This document shows, one piece after another, positions 43,700 to 51,903 of a stretch of 64,000 nucleotides of DNA. Numbering within the stretch: position 1 is the stretch's first letter; each line of letters begins with the position of its first letter. The stretch is taken from the NCBI RefSeq assembly GCF_900220975.1, contig NZ_OBQD01000022.1, positions 16,708 through 80,707 on the forward strand, written 5' to 3'. Under the pieces are notes generated by a model. The model was not told the origin of the DNA and did no database searches. It worked only from the letters and a program-made list of their open reading frames with translations. Origin of the DNA: Rhizobium subbaraonis (GTDB taxonomy: Bacteria; Pseudomonadota; Alphaproteobacteria; Rhizobiales; Rhizobiaceae). A program made the translations under genes and the position numbers.

Positions 43700-45034
43700 T
43701 CAGCCCGCACTGCGGAGCGTTTCGGAAATGAGGCGCGCGGTGAGTTCGGGCGCTTCCATCTGCGGCACGTGGCCGACGCCGTCGAGCAGGTGGACCGCCG
43801 CAGAGCCCGGCGCGCGCAGGCTGTGCTCATGCGGGATCACCCGGTCCGAGCGGCCCCACACGATGCGCGTCGGTACCGACACCCGCCGGAGAGCAGCCAG
43901 CAGATCAAAAGCCTGCGTGCCGCCCGCAAAGAGCCGTTCGGCAAGGCCTGCCAGCACCGCTTGCTGCCCGCTCCGCTCCATGTTTCTCAGAACGGCACGC
44001 GCATAGCCCTGTGGCAGAACGTTTGGGTCGGCAACCATGACGGCAAGCCAGCGCTCCAGTGCCTCGGCGGTCGTCGAGCGGGTCAGGCCGCCGATGAAGC
44101 CGGCGTTGATTTCCGGGCCCAGCCCTCCCGGGGCAAGCAACGTCAGCGACCGGACCGCGACGCGGCCAAGCGCGGTCAATGCCAGCGCCGTGGCGCCGCC
44201 GAGCGAGTGGCCCACGAGGTGCGCCCGCTCGATGCCCAGCGCTTCGATCCGGTCGGAGACGTCCAGCGCCAGGTCTTCGATCCCCTGCGCGGTGCGGCCG
44301 GTCTCAGCGCCGTGGCCGGGCAGGTCGAGCGTGATCGTCTCGAAATCGGCCGGCAGAAGCGGCAACACCTGCCGCCATGCCGAACGGTCGGCACCGAAGC
44401 CGTGCAGCAGGATCACCGGTTCGGCATGGCGCGCGACACTGGAAGCCACCGGTGCCTGCGGTGCGACCCTGGCCATGGGCGCTGTTGGCGACGCGGCGGA
44501 AGCGACCGTCGAAGGCATTGCCGGCTGTTCGGCCCTTTCGGACAAGGCCGCGGCCACGTCGCGCTGCTTGATGCGTCCGCGCGGACCGGAACCTGCGATG
44601 CCGGAAAGGTCGAGGCCGGCTTCTCTTGCGAGGCGCCGCGCAAGCGGGCTTGCAATAACCCGACCTCCGGCCACCGCGACAGGTGCGCCTGCCTCACGGG
44701 AGGCACCTTCGGCCGTGGCCGCGGCCAGGACCGGCGCTGTGGCGGCCGGAGGTCGGGGCTTCGGCCCGCCAGCCGAAGCGTCTGCGGGTTTCGTATCCGA
44801 GATGGTGCCCAGGACCGCGCCGACCGGCGCTTCCTGGCCTTCAACGAAGAAGGTTTCTGCGAGCCAGCCGTCGCGTTCTGCTTCGACCTCGGTTGCGGCC
44901 TTGGCCGTTTCCACGGTGACAATCAACTGGCCGGCCGTCACCGGTTCGCCGGGTCTCACCGCCCAGCCGAGCACGAGCACGGATTCCATGTACTCGCCGC
45001 CGGCGCTTTCGATGCTGATCGGATGGTTCGCCAT
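43700..45034 (-). CDS. E2-like lipoyl protein fused to an alpha/beta hydrolase (AcoC-like)
   Basis: Acyl-transfer component paired with the E1 genes upstream. Residues 1-80 are a lipoyl domain with the attachment lysine Lys45 in VETAKAATEV. Residues about 123-165 are a peripheral-subunit-binding domain (IASPLARRLAREAGLDLSGI). After an Ala/Pro linker, residues about 205-444 are an alpha/beta hydrolase with HGFGADRSAW, nucleophile Ser277 in VGHSLGG and the histidine in VGHVPQM. There is no chloramphenicol-acetyltransferase-type core, so this resembles AcoC of acetoin dehydrogenase systems rather than a standard E2. No E3 gene is in the operon. Confidence 0.9.
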   Translation of the reverse strand: MANHPISIESAGGEYMESVLVLGWAVRPGEPVTAGQLIVTVETAKAATEVEAERDGWLAETFFVEGQEAPVGAVLGTISDTKPADASAGGPKPRPPAATAPVLAAATAEGASREAGAPVAVAGGRVIASPLARRLAREAGLDLSGIAGSGPRGRIKQRDVAAALSERAEQPAMPSTVASAASPTAPMARVAPQAPVASSVARHAEPVILLHGFGADRSAWRQVLPLLPADFETITLDLPGHGAETGRTAQGIEDLALDVSDRIEALGIERAHLVGHSLGGATALALTALGRVAVRSLTLLAPGGLGPEINAGFIGGLTRSTTAEALERWLAVMVADPNVLPQGYARAVLRNMERSGQQAVLAGLAERLFAGGTQAFDLLAALRRVSVPTRIVWGRSDRVIPHEHSLRAPGSAAVHLLDGVGHVPQMEAPELTARLISETLRSAG

Positions 45035-45046
45035 TCCGCGTCTCCG

Positions 45047-46021
45047 TTACTTCAGCGTTGCAAGCGCGGCTGCGCGGATCTTTTCCGCATTGGGCAGCAT
45101 CGCCACCTCAAGCGGTTCGGAATAGGGAATCGGCATGTCGGGCAGCGTCACGCGCGCAACCGGCGCATCGAGTTCGTCAAATGCGTGATCCATGATCGTC
45201 GCCGACAATTCGGCCGCATAGCCGCAGAAGCGCCAACCCTCGTTGACCACCACCGCATGGTGCGTCTTGGCGATCGAGGTCACGATGGCATTGACGTCGA
45301 GCGGGCGTAGCGAACGCAGGTCGATGACTTCGGCGGAAACGCCGTCCGCGGCAAGCATTTCGGCGGCCTTCTTGGCTTCCACAACCATCTTCGACGTGGC
45401 AAATATCGATACGTCGCCACCTTCGCGCAGTGTCGCGGCCTTTCCGAGCGGCACGATCACGTCGCCGTCCGGGACTTCGCCGCGGACGTTGTAGAGAAGC
45501 TTGTGCTCCAGGAACACGACCGGCTGGTCGTCGCGGATCGCCGCCTTCAGCATGCCCTTCGCATCGGCCGGCGTCGACGGTGCGACGACCTTGATGCCGG
45601 GGATATGGGCGAGCATCGAATCCAGCGCCTTGGAATGCTGCGCGCCGGCGCCCGCACCGCCGCCGCCCTGCGTGCGCAGTACGAACGGCATCTTTACCTG
45701 GCCGTTCCAGATGTAGTTGTAGATCGAAGCCTGGTTGACAAGGGCGTCAAGCGTCAGCGGAACGAAGTCCGCATACATGATCTCGAGCACCGGCCGGGTG
45801 CCGGTCATCGCGGCCGTGACGGCCATGGCCGTCAGCGCCTGCTCCGAGATCGGCGTGTCGCGAACGCGGCTCTCGCCGAACTCCTCCATCAGGCCTTTCG
45901 ATACCTTGAAGACGCCGCCATAGCGGCCGATGTCCTCGCCGAAGAGAAAGACGGACGGATCCGCCAGCATTTCCTCGCGAAGCGCGGCGTTGAGGGCTTC
46001 GGCATATCGCATAAGGGCCAT
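45047..46021 (-). CDS. 2-oxoacid/acetoin-type dehydrogenase E1 component, beta subunit
   Basis: Thiamine-diphosphate-dependent decarboxylation or cleavage together with the alpha subunit. ALMRYAEALNAALREEMLAD, then FLFGEDIGRYGGVFKVSKGL, and IPGIKVVAPSTPADAKGMLK are typical E1-beta sequences. The length of 324 residues fits PdhB/AcoB. I choose the ATG at 46021, 2 bases past the alpha stop. An acetoin-type diketone cleavage or a branched 2-oxoacid decarboxylation are the main options. Confidence 0.92.
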   Translation of the reverse strand: MALMRYAEALNAALREEMLADPSVFLFGEDIGRYGGVFKVSKGLMEEFGESRVRDTPISEQALTAMAVTAAMTGTRPVLEIMYADFVPLTLDALVNQASIYNYIWNGQVKMPFVLRTQGGGGAGAGAQHSKALDSMLAHIPGIKVVAPSTPADAKGMLKAAIRDDQPVVFLEHKLLYNVRGEVPDGDVIVPLGKAATLREGGDVSIFATSKMVVEAKKAAEMLAADGVSAEVIDLRSLRPLDVNAIVTSIAKTHHAVVVNEGWRFCGYAAELSATIMDHAFDELDAPVARVTLPDMPIPYSEPLEVAMLPNAEKIRAAALATLK

Positions 46022-46023
46022 GT

Positions 46024-46995
46024 TCAGAGCGCCTCGCTGTAGGGATTGCAATTTTCATCGATGCTGAACTCGGGCATCGGATCGGAGAGCGCAGTTGCAA
46101 AGGCCTTGTCGACTTCCGCCTTTGCCGCAGCTTCGATTTCGGCAAGCCTTGTCTCGCCGACCTCGCTCAGAAGCGCCTTGCGCGAAACGAGCAGCGGATC
46201 GCGCTCCTTCCAGCGGGCGATATCCTCCGGCTTCTGGTAGCCGCCCATATCCGAGGTGGAGAAGCCTTCCAGGCGATAGGTCTTGCACTCGACCATGCCG
46301 GGGCCTTCGCCGCGGCGGGCGCGATCGACCATCGAAGAAACCGCGCGATAAACCGCGACCGCGTCATTGCCGTCGACGATCTCGGCCGGCATCGCATAGC
46401 CTGCCGCGCGAACCGAAAGATCTTCGACGGGGGACTGCACGTCGGATGGCACGGTAAGGCCGAACTGGTTGTGTTCCAGCACGAAGACGACGGGGAGCTT
46501 CCAGAGGCCCGCCATGTTCATCGCTTCGTGACAGATGCCAGTCTGGGCCGCGCCGTCACCGAAGACGCACATGGCGACGTTCTTCTGGCCGAGCACCTGC
46601 ATGGAAAGCGCCATGCCGGCGGCTGCCGGAATGCCGGCGCCGACGATGGCGTTGCCGCCGATGACGCCCTTTTCCGCATCCGCGACCAGCATGTGACCGG
46701 CGCGGCCGGCGCAGGCGCCGGTGGCACGGCCGAAGATTTCAGCAATAACGGGATAGGGGTTCATGCCCTTGCCGATATAGACGGCATGGCCGCGATGCGT
46801 GGTCGCCACCTTGTCCCCGGCTTCAAGCACGGCGGTTGCGGCAACGCCGACAGCCTCCTGCCCGTCGCAGCGATGGATCGGGCCGCGTGTGCGTCCTTCC
46901 TTGTGCAGGGCGCCGAGGCCCTCTTCGAGATGCCGGACCAGCAGCATCTTCCGGTAGATCTCCAGATGCTCTTCTACTGAAGGTGTGTTCTTCAA
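46024..46995 (-). CDS. 2-oxoacid/acetoin-type dehydrogenase E1 component, alpha subunit
   Basis: Binds thiamine diphosphate: GDGAAQTGICHEAMNMAGLWKLP contains the GDG...N motif, and VLEHNQFGLTVPSD follows. The length of about 323 residues fits AcoA/PdhA. The start is uncertain: the best ribosome-binding site (GGAGG) stands 5 bases before a TTG at 46995, while an ATG at 47013 precedes that site; I use the TTG. It is first in a seven-gene operon and diverges from an SDR gene, with the GTGTCGACAC operator 35-50 bases upstream. Confidence 0.9.
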   Translation of the reverse strand: MKNTPSVEEHLEIYRKMLLVRHLEEGLGALHKEGRTRGPIHRCDGQEAVGVAATAVLEAGDKVATTHRGHAVYIGKGMNPYPVIAEIFGRATGACAGRAGHMLVADAEKGVIGGNAIVGAGIPAAAGMALSMQVLGQKNVAMCVFGDGAAQTGICHEAMNMAGLWKLPVVFVLEHNQFGLTVPSDVQSPVEDLSVRAAGYAMPAEIVDGNDAVAVYRAVSSMVDRARRGEGPGMVECKTYRLEGFSTSDMGGYQKPEDIARWKERDPLLVSRKALLSEVGETRLAEIEAAAKAEVDKAFATALSDPMPEFSIDENCNPYSEAL

Positions 46996-47029
46996 GGGTG
47001 CCTCCAAATGCATGCAGGAATTTAATACA

Positions 47030-47045
47030 AAAGTGTCGACACTTT
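47030..47045. promoter_or_regulatory. GTGTCGACAC operator, site B (E1-alpha operon / SDR)
   Basis: AAAGTGTCGACACTTT is a perfect 16-base palindrome, the longest of the four sites. It lies 35 bases before the E1-alpha start and 51 before the SDR start, positioned to control both divergent units. Confidence 0.75.
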
Positions 47046-47095
47046 GCAAGAGGTTCTGCAAGATTGGATGTGGTCAATTGAAAAAGGGGACCGAA

Positions 47096-47842
47096 ATGCG
47101 ATTGAAGGACAGAGCCGCCATCGTCACTGGAGCAGGTGCGGGCATAGGAGCGGCCACGGCGGAACTCTTCGCCGGGGAAGGAGCGCGCGTGCTCGTGGTG
47201 GACCGGGACGGCGAACGGGCAAGGCAGGCAGCCGAGCGAATCGGCGCGCAAAGCCTGGCGGTGGATGTTTCCGACGAGGCGCAGGTGGCGAACATGGCGC
47301 GCTTCGCAAACGACCACTTCGGCGGCATCGACATCCTCGTCAACAATGCCGGCTACGGTTTTCGCGGCACGGTCGTCAGCATCGAGGCGAGCGACTGGGA
47401 TGCCTTGATGGCCGTGAACCTGAAAGGCGTCTTCCTGTGCTCGAAACACGTCATTCCCGTCATGGTGTCTTCCGGCGGCGGCGCCATCGTCAACACCGCC
47501 TCGAACGTTGCCCAGGTCGGCTTGGCCGATCGGGCGGCCTATGTCGCGTCGAAGGGCGGCGTCGCCGCGTTGACGCGCGCGATGGCCCTTGATCACGCCG
47601 GGCAGAACATACGGGTAAACGCGGTGGCGCCCGGAACGACATGGTCGAGCTACTTCGACGAAATCCTCGAGAGCCATCCCGACCCCGAGGACTTCGTCGC
47701 AGGCCTGAATGCGCGTGCGCCCATGAACCGCGTCGCCCAGCCGATCGAAATCGCGCAGGCGATTCTCTGGCTTGCCAGCGGCGAATCGTCGTTTGCGACC
47801 GGCTCGATCCTCACAGTCGATGGCGGCATGACCGCCTGGTAG
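47096..47842 (+). CDS. Short-chain dehydrogenase/reductase (second in cluster)
   Basis: NAD(P)-dependent SDR of 248 residues. TGAGAGIG is near residue 11, NNAGYG near 86 and the catalytic YVASKGG follows SNVAQVG; the C-terminal TGSILTVDGGMTAW is typical of FabG-like enzymes. The aspartate after the second strand (VVDRDG) favours NAD. GGGGA lies 5 bases before the ATG at 47096; the longer frame from 46985 covers the operator and is rejected. It ends 13 bases from the convergent cobalamin-protein gene. Confidence 0.93.
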   Translation: MRLKDRAAIVTGAGAGIGAATAELFAGEGARVLVVDRDGERARQAAERIGAQSLAVDVSDEAQVANMARFANDHFGGIDILVNNAGYGFRGTVVSIEASDWDALMAVNLKGVFLCSKHVIPVMVSSGGGAIVNTASNVAQVGLADRAAYVASKGGVAALTRAMALDHAGQNIRVNAVAPGTTWSSYFDEILESHPDPEDFVAGLNARAPMNRVAQPIEIAQAILWLASGESSFATGSILTVDGGMTAW

Positions 47843-47851
47843 ACGGTTTTG

Positions 47852-47885
47852 GCCCTCAGACAGGCTGAAAGGTCTTTCTGAGGGC
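47852..47885. terminator. Possible terminator between convergent genes
   Basis: GCCCTCAGA at 47852-47860 is mirrored by TCTGAGGGC at 47877-47885 with 16 bases between, in the spacer and the last codons of the cobalamin-protein gene. TTTT precedes it on the plus strand, giving AAAA after the stem on the minus strand, so a T-run is missing in either reading. Confidence 0.35.
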
Positions 47886-49595
47886 TCCGAGCATCTGGTC
47901 GAGATCGGTGCAGGGGCTGCACCCGAGCTCGAAGATTTCGCGGGTCACATCGACCGGCAGACCGGAATTCGAATCCTTCGGCACCTCGTTCAGCCGCCCT
48001 CCGATCAGCACCGGGAGCCGGACGGATTGTTTCTCCATCGCCGCCTTGACGGCCTTGGCATAGGAATAGGCGACGCCATTGTAGGTGCTGATGGCAATGG
48101 CATCGGCCCCGGCCTGCGTTGCGCGTGCCACCAGCACCTCCGGATCGACGGCCACCCCGGCGTCGACAATACCGATCCCCAGTCCTTCAAGAGCCTGTTC
48201 GACCAGATACTTGCCGTGTTCGTGCACGTCCGTCGTGCCGATGCAGACCGAAATCGGCCGGGTCGTGTCGATCGGCCGCTGGCCTGCGACCCAAGCCTCC
48301 GCCTTGTCGTTCAGCTCGCGCGCCCATTCCGCATGGATGAGCGGCCTGCGACCGCGCGCGGTCTCCGCGCCGGGGCCGAACATCATCTCCATGCGCTTCG
48401 GTCCCAAGCGGCGGATGGCCAGCATGAGGGCTGCCGGATCCTTCGTGTCGACGCCCCTTTCCGCAAGGCCGGCAAGGACGGCCACTGCGAAACGCTCGCC
48501 GCCTTGCACCAGCACGTCGGCCATGGCCTCGACCTTCGACCAGTCGTACACCGGATCGTAGTAGGGGGCATGCAGGGTCAGCCGGTGGGCGAAGGTCTGC
48601 GCATCGATTATCTCGTCGACATCCGGGATGCGCTGGTTCTCAGTCACCGGCACGGGATTGATCGCATGACCGGCAGGCCACCGGCCAAGTGCCAGAATGT
48701 CGGCCAGGAGATAGCTCGCAAGGCTTGCATAATTGCCCGCAGGGCTCGACTGATAGGCAACCGTATTGCCGAAGATCATCGTGCCGGGCGTATCGTTGAC
48801 GCGGACGAGGGCGGCATGAAACGCGGTTCGCGACAGCGGATCGCTGAAATGGTGTCCGTAGCAATGAGCCAGCTTCGCACCGATCAGGCCTTCGACGATG
48901 TGCTTTTCGATCAGTACCATGCCCAGCGCGCAGGCCATGTCGATGAAGAGGCCGGCAAAGCCGTCATCGAGATTGGAATGGACGAGGATCTCGGCGTCCT
49001 GCGCGGCGATGAGACCGAGCGCGGTCACGGTCGCCTCGGTGGTGGCCACGTCGTCGTCCCAATAGGGAAGACGGAAGGTGAAGTACTGGCCCAGATTGCC
49101 GACAGCGGTCGCGCCGGCCGCGATGGCAGCGCGGGTGTTTTCCACCGCGCCCGGCAGGCCCAGCATGAAATCGCCGAAATGGGCAGCCGCAGGGGCGGCG
49201 TTCGTTATGCGCGCGAAGTCCTCCGGCCCGGACAGGACGATGCCCGTGCCGCGTGACGCCTTCGCGCGCATGGCTTCCGGATAGCCCATAGACCAGTCCA
49301 GCGTGATCCCGAAGCGATCGACCGTCGCCCCGCTTCGGGCGCAGGTGCCGTGAACTTCGCGAATAGCCTCGATCGTGCGGTTGACGTCGCGAAAGCCGAT
49401 ATGGGCATGCTGCATGATGCGCTTCTCGGCCATGGCCTTGCGCTTCCAGGCGGCCTCGGAGGGGACGCCCTTCTCCGACAGGAACAGGCAACTTCCCACG
49501 CGCCAGTCGCGCGCCATCGCGCGCCCTCCGGAGAGGAGGTCAGCGCCGGGCGTAAGGCGCGGGTCAACAAGGGCAGGCAGTGTTTCAGCTGTCAT
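47856..49595 (-). CDS. Cobalamin-dependent mutase-like protein (TIM barrel fused to B12-binding domain)
   Basis: Residues about 445-579 form a cobalamin-binding domain with the base-off/His-on pattern D-x-H-x-x-G (Asp456, His458, Gly461 in TTDVHEHGKYL), a following AISTYNG segment and GG at 532-533 in LIGGRLNE. Residues about 35-410 look like a barrel domain of the glutamate/methylaspartate mutase superfamily in outline (GITLDWSMGYP, then FGDFMLGLPGAVENTRAAIA, AVGNLGQYFTFRLPYWDDD), but I cannot match them to a named mutase. Both domains are in one chain of 579 residues. The start is the ATG at 49595, after the hydrolase stop; the frame to 49664 shadows that gene. It ends the operon cupin, aspartate-dehydrogenase-like, hydrolase, mutase-like. 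Confidence 0.82.
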   Translation of the reverse strand: MTAETLPALVDPRLTPGADLLSGGRAMARDWRVGSCLFLSEKGVPSEAAWKRKAMAEKRIMQHAHIGFRDVNRTIEAIREVHGTCARSGATVDRFGITLDWSMGYPEAMRAKASRGTGIVLSGPEDFARITNAAPAAAHFGDFMLGLPGAVENTRAAIAAGATAVGNLGQYFTFRLPYWDDDVATTEATVTALGLIAAQDAEILVHSNLDDGFAGLFIDMACALGMVLIEKHIVEGLIGAKLAHCYGHHFSDPLSRTAFHAALVRVNDTPGTMIFGNTVAYQSSPAGNYASLASYLLADILALGRWPAGHAINPVPVTENQRIPDVDEIIDAQTFAHRLTLHAPYYDPVYDWSKVEAMADVLVQGGERFAVAVLAGLAERGVDTKDPAALMLAIRRLGPKRMEMMFGPGAETARGRRPLIHAEWARELNDKAEAWVAGQRPIDTTRPISVCIGTTDVHEHGKYLVEQALEGLGIGIVDAGVAVDPEVLVARATQAGADAIAISTYNGVAYSYAKAVKAAMEKQSVRLPVLIGGRLNEVPKDSNSGLPVDVTREIFELGCSPCTDLDQMLGALRKTFQPV

Positions 49596-49608
49596 GGCGG
49601 CCGTCCGG

Positions 49609-50400
49609 TTACAATTTGGCGATGAAGCGGCGGATTTCGGAAGAAAAGCTGTCCGGTTCGGCAAGCGGGTGAAAATGCGCGCCGGGGACGGTTACGAATT
49701 CCGCACCCGGAATAGCCGTTGCCACCGCGCTCGATAGTTCGGGGGGCGTCAGTATATCGTCGACGGCGGCGATCACCTGGACTGGAAACCTGATGCGTGA
49801 GAGGTCTGCAAGACGATCATGATCGAGCAACATGCGCACGCGCAGAGCTGATACGTCGAGCGGGGCGAGATTTCGAGGAGCATTGGCCACTGCGGCGTCG
49901 AGCTCGGCGGCGTGCGCCGTCAACCAGGCTGACGTATGCCCGAAGATATGCGTCAGCCGCTGGTAGGTTTCCGCCTGTCCCGCTTCCAGCATCTCGGCGC
50001 GGGCCATGAACAGCGTGCGGAACCGCGCGTCCGATCGCGCCCATGAACTGCTGATCGTATAGCTCAGGCCCTTGATATCGTGATCCAGCGCAAGCACCTG
50101 CGCAATCGCTCCTCCGGTCGAATGGCCGACGACATGGACCGGCTCATCCCATTGATGGACGATGCCGGCCACATCTGCGGCAACCCGGGGGATCGAATAG
50201 TCTCCGGGCGGCCGGTCGCTTCGCCCCGCCCCACGGTGGTCCGCCACCACCAGGCGGAACTCGGCCTGAAGCCTCTGGACCACGCCGCCCCAGAAGCGGC
50301 CGTCGCCGCCGAGGCCCGGGATCAGCAGAACCCGCGGCCCCGTTTCACCAAAGGTCTCATAGTGTATCCGGCAGCCGTCCGGCGCTGTATAGGTCGCCAT
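49609..50400 (-). CDS. Alpha/beta hydrolase (PcaD/RutD-like)
   Basis: Serine hydrolase of 263 residues. PGLGGDGRFWGGVVQRLQAE is the oxyanion region, DHRGAGRSDRPPGDYSI the loop typical of enol-lactone and aminoacrylate hydrolases, Ser is the nucleophile in VVGHSTGGAIAQ, and the histidine lies in PGAHFHPLAEP. It overlaps the neighbouring upstream gene by 1 base. It probably hydrolyses a lactone, enamine or thioester intermediate before or after the B12 step. Confidence 0.9.
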   Translation of the reverse strand: MATYTAPDGCRIHYETFGETGPRVLLIPGLGGDGRFWGGVVQRLQAEFRLVVADHRGAGRSDRPPGDYSIPRVAADVAGIVHQWDEPVHVVGHSTGGAIAQVLALDHDIKGLSYTISSSWARSDARFRTLFMARAEMLEAGQAETYQRLTHIFGHTSAWLTAHAAELDAAVANAPRNLAPLDVSALRVRMLLDHDRLADLSRIRFPVQVIAAVDDILTPPELSSAVATAIPGAEFVTVPGAHFHPLAEPDSFSSEIRRFIAKL

Positions 50401-51218
50401 CAGCCGTTTCTCCTCCCGTCCAGGACGGTTTCCAGCGCTGACAGCAGGCTCAGCGCCGTGATCGCGGACGTCTTCGGGTTGTCGGGGGAGGGGGTGTTCA
50501 TGAAGCGCATGAAAGCCGTGCCTGCGGAGCTTGCAGCTTCGATCTCGTGCGTATTTCCTTCCACCTTCGGGTCGACGACGACGCGAACGGTGAGCGACCG
50601 GGGACGAACTGCCAGTGAAATTGCGAGCGCAGCATTCAAATTCTTTGGAAAGCGGCGCGCGGCCTCTTCGGGCGCACCCTCGAAAAGCACGACCTCTGTC
50701 GACGGTGCTGTCACTCCCAGCCTTTCAAGCTCTGACACCCAAGCAGCCACGGGCTTGCGCGACGTGTAGCGAATCTCCGCATCCTCCAGCCTCGCGACGG
50801 CACCGAGATAGTCGAGCCCTCCCACCGAACCGGCCGGAAGCACAAGCGGCGCGCCCGACGCTTTCCGCGCTGCGTCTAGCCTGAGACAGAGTTGCGGATC
50901 GGCCAGTGCACCGATCGAGGCCAGAACGACCGGAATTCCGGCCTCCAGAAGCGGCGGAGCGCAATCTGCCGCGGCCTCCTGGGTCGCAACCTCGACCACC
51001 GCGGATGGCCGGGCCGCGACCAGTTCCTCGATACGCGTTACAAGGCGGGCGTTTTCTGCAGATTGCACGAGACGGCCATGTTCCCGCACCAGAACGACCC
51101 ACTCCGCCTCGCCGGGTCCGAAACCGGCAATGAGGCGGTGCGCCAGCGCGCCGAACCCGATGAGGCCCAGCGTGACGGGGGCGGAGCGCCCTCGGTCCGG
51201 TGCGGCGAACAAGGGCAT
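50400..51218 (-). CDS. L-aspartate dehydrogenase-like protein (NadX family)
   Basis: NAD(P)-dependent amino-acid dehydrogenase or imine reductase. The Rossmann start is LGLIGFGALAHRLIAGFG, then VVEVATQEAAADCAPPLLEAGIP without the P-loop, LPAGSVGGLDYLGAVAR, and the active-site region VDPKVEGNTHEIEAASSAG with the histidine of NTHEI matching the catalytic histidine of NadX. The length of 272 residues fits. No nadA or nadB is adjacent, so it acts in catabolism here, perhaps on an aspartate-like amino acid. It is second in the operon, 3 bases after the cupin gene. Confidence 0.88.
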   Translation of the reverse strand: MPLFAAPDRGRSAPVTLGLIGFGALAHRLIAGFGPGEAEWVVLVREHGRLVQSAENARLVTRIEELVAARPSAVVEVATQEAAADCAPPLLEAGIPVVLASIGALADPQLCLRLDAARKASGAPLVLPAGSVGGLDYLGAVARLEDAEIRYTSRKPVAAWVSELERLGVTAPSTEVVLFEGAPEEAARRFPKNLNAALAISLAVRPRSLTVRVVVDPKVEGNTHEIEAASSAGTAFMRFMNTPSPDNPKTSAITALSLLSALETVLDGRRNG

Positions 51219-51221
51219 GGA

Positions 51222-51755
51222 TCAGTCGCCCTTGACCGGGTCGAACTTGTCGGAAAGGTCGGCGCCGAACACCGTCTGCCGTTCGATTTCCAGCACGTTC
51301 TCCGGACGGGGGAAGTTCGAGGGAACGCGGTCGCCGGGCTTGCGGGGCCTACCGATCAGCCGGAAGAAATCCTCAAGACCGTTGGGAACGATCAGCCAGA
51401 CCCAGCGCAGGCGCGTCTCGCCGTCATTGATGAACATGTGGCGCATGTTCCTTGGCAGGAAGATCGCGCTGTCCGGACCGATCGGATACTCCTTGCCATC
51501 GATCACGGCGCGGCCATGCCCTTCGATGACATAGACGGCTTCCTCATTGTGCTCATGGGTGTGTTCGCGCACATAGCCGCCGGGCGCCACCGATTGCGTC
51601 CCCATGCCGAAGGGCAATTCCATGCCGACGATATGCGGTGCCAGCGCCACGTCGACATGGCCGTTGGCCGGCACGGGCTGCCAGTAGCTTTCGCGTGCTT
51701 CGGGACCGGAAACGTGGACACCGGCGGGAACTGGCGGAATGCGGGTCTCGTCCAT
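51222..51755 (-). CDS. Cupin domain protein
   Basis: A 177-residue single-domain cupin. Metal ligands are visible in the first motif (REHTHEHNEEAVYVIEGHG, two His and one Glu) and the second (LPRNMRHMFIN, one His). Such proteins may be dioxygenases, isomerases or mutarotases; the sequence does not decide. It heads the operon that ends with the cobalamin protein and diverges from the FAD gene, with the GTGTCGACAC operator 76 bases upstream. Confidence 0.9.
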   Translation of the reverse strand: MDETRIPPVPAGVHVSGPEARESYWQPVPANGHVDVALAPHIVGMELPFGMGTQSVAPGGYVREHTHEHNEEAVYVIEGHGRAVIDGKEYPIGPDSAIFLPRNMRHMFINDGETRLRWVWLIVPNGLEDFFRLIGRPRKPGDRVPSNFPRPENVLEIERQTVFGADLSDKFDPVKGD

Positions 51756-51830
51756 TTTCTACACCTGTCGGATAAGGACCCCGATGGGTCTCATGGTACA
51801 TCGTGACCTGCGCAGGCTATATCGCAAAAA

Positions 51831-51840
51831 GTGTCGACAC
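51831..51840. promoter_or_regulatory. GTGTCGACAC operator, site C (cupin operon / KstD-like gene)
   Basis: GTGTCGACAC flanked by A on both sides lies between the divergent cupin gene (start 51755) and FAD-dependent gene (start 51904), 64-76 bases from each start. The core matches sites A and B exactly. Confidence 0.7.
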
Positions 51841-51903
51841 AATAGTAGACAGATTAAATGCTGTGCTTTTATAGTGCCGCAACACGGTGAATGGGGAATA
51901 GAT

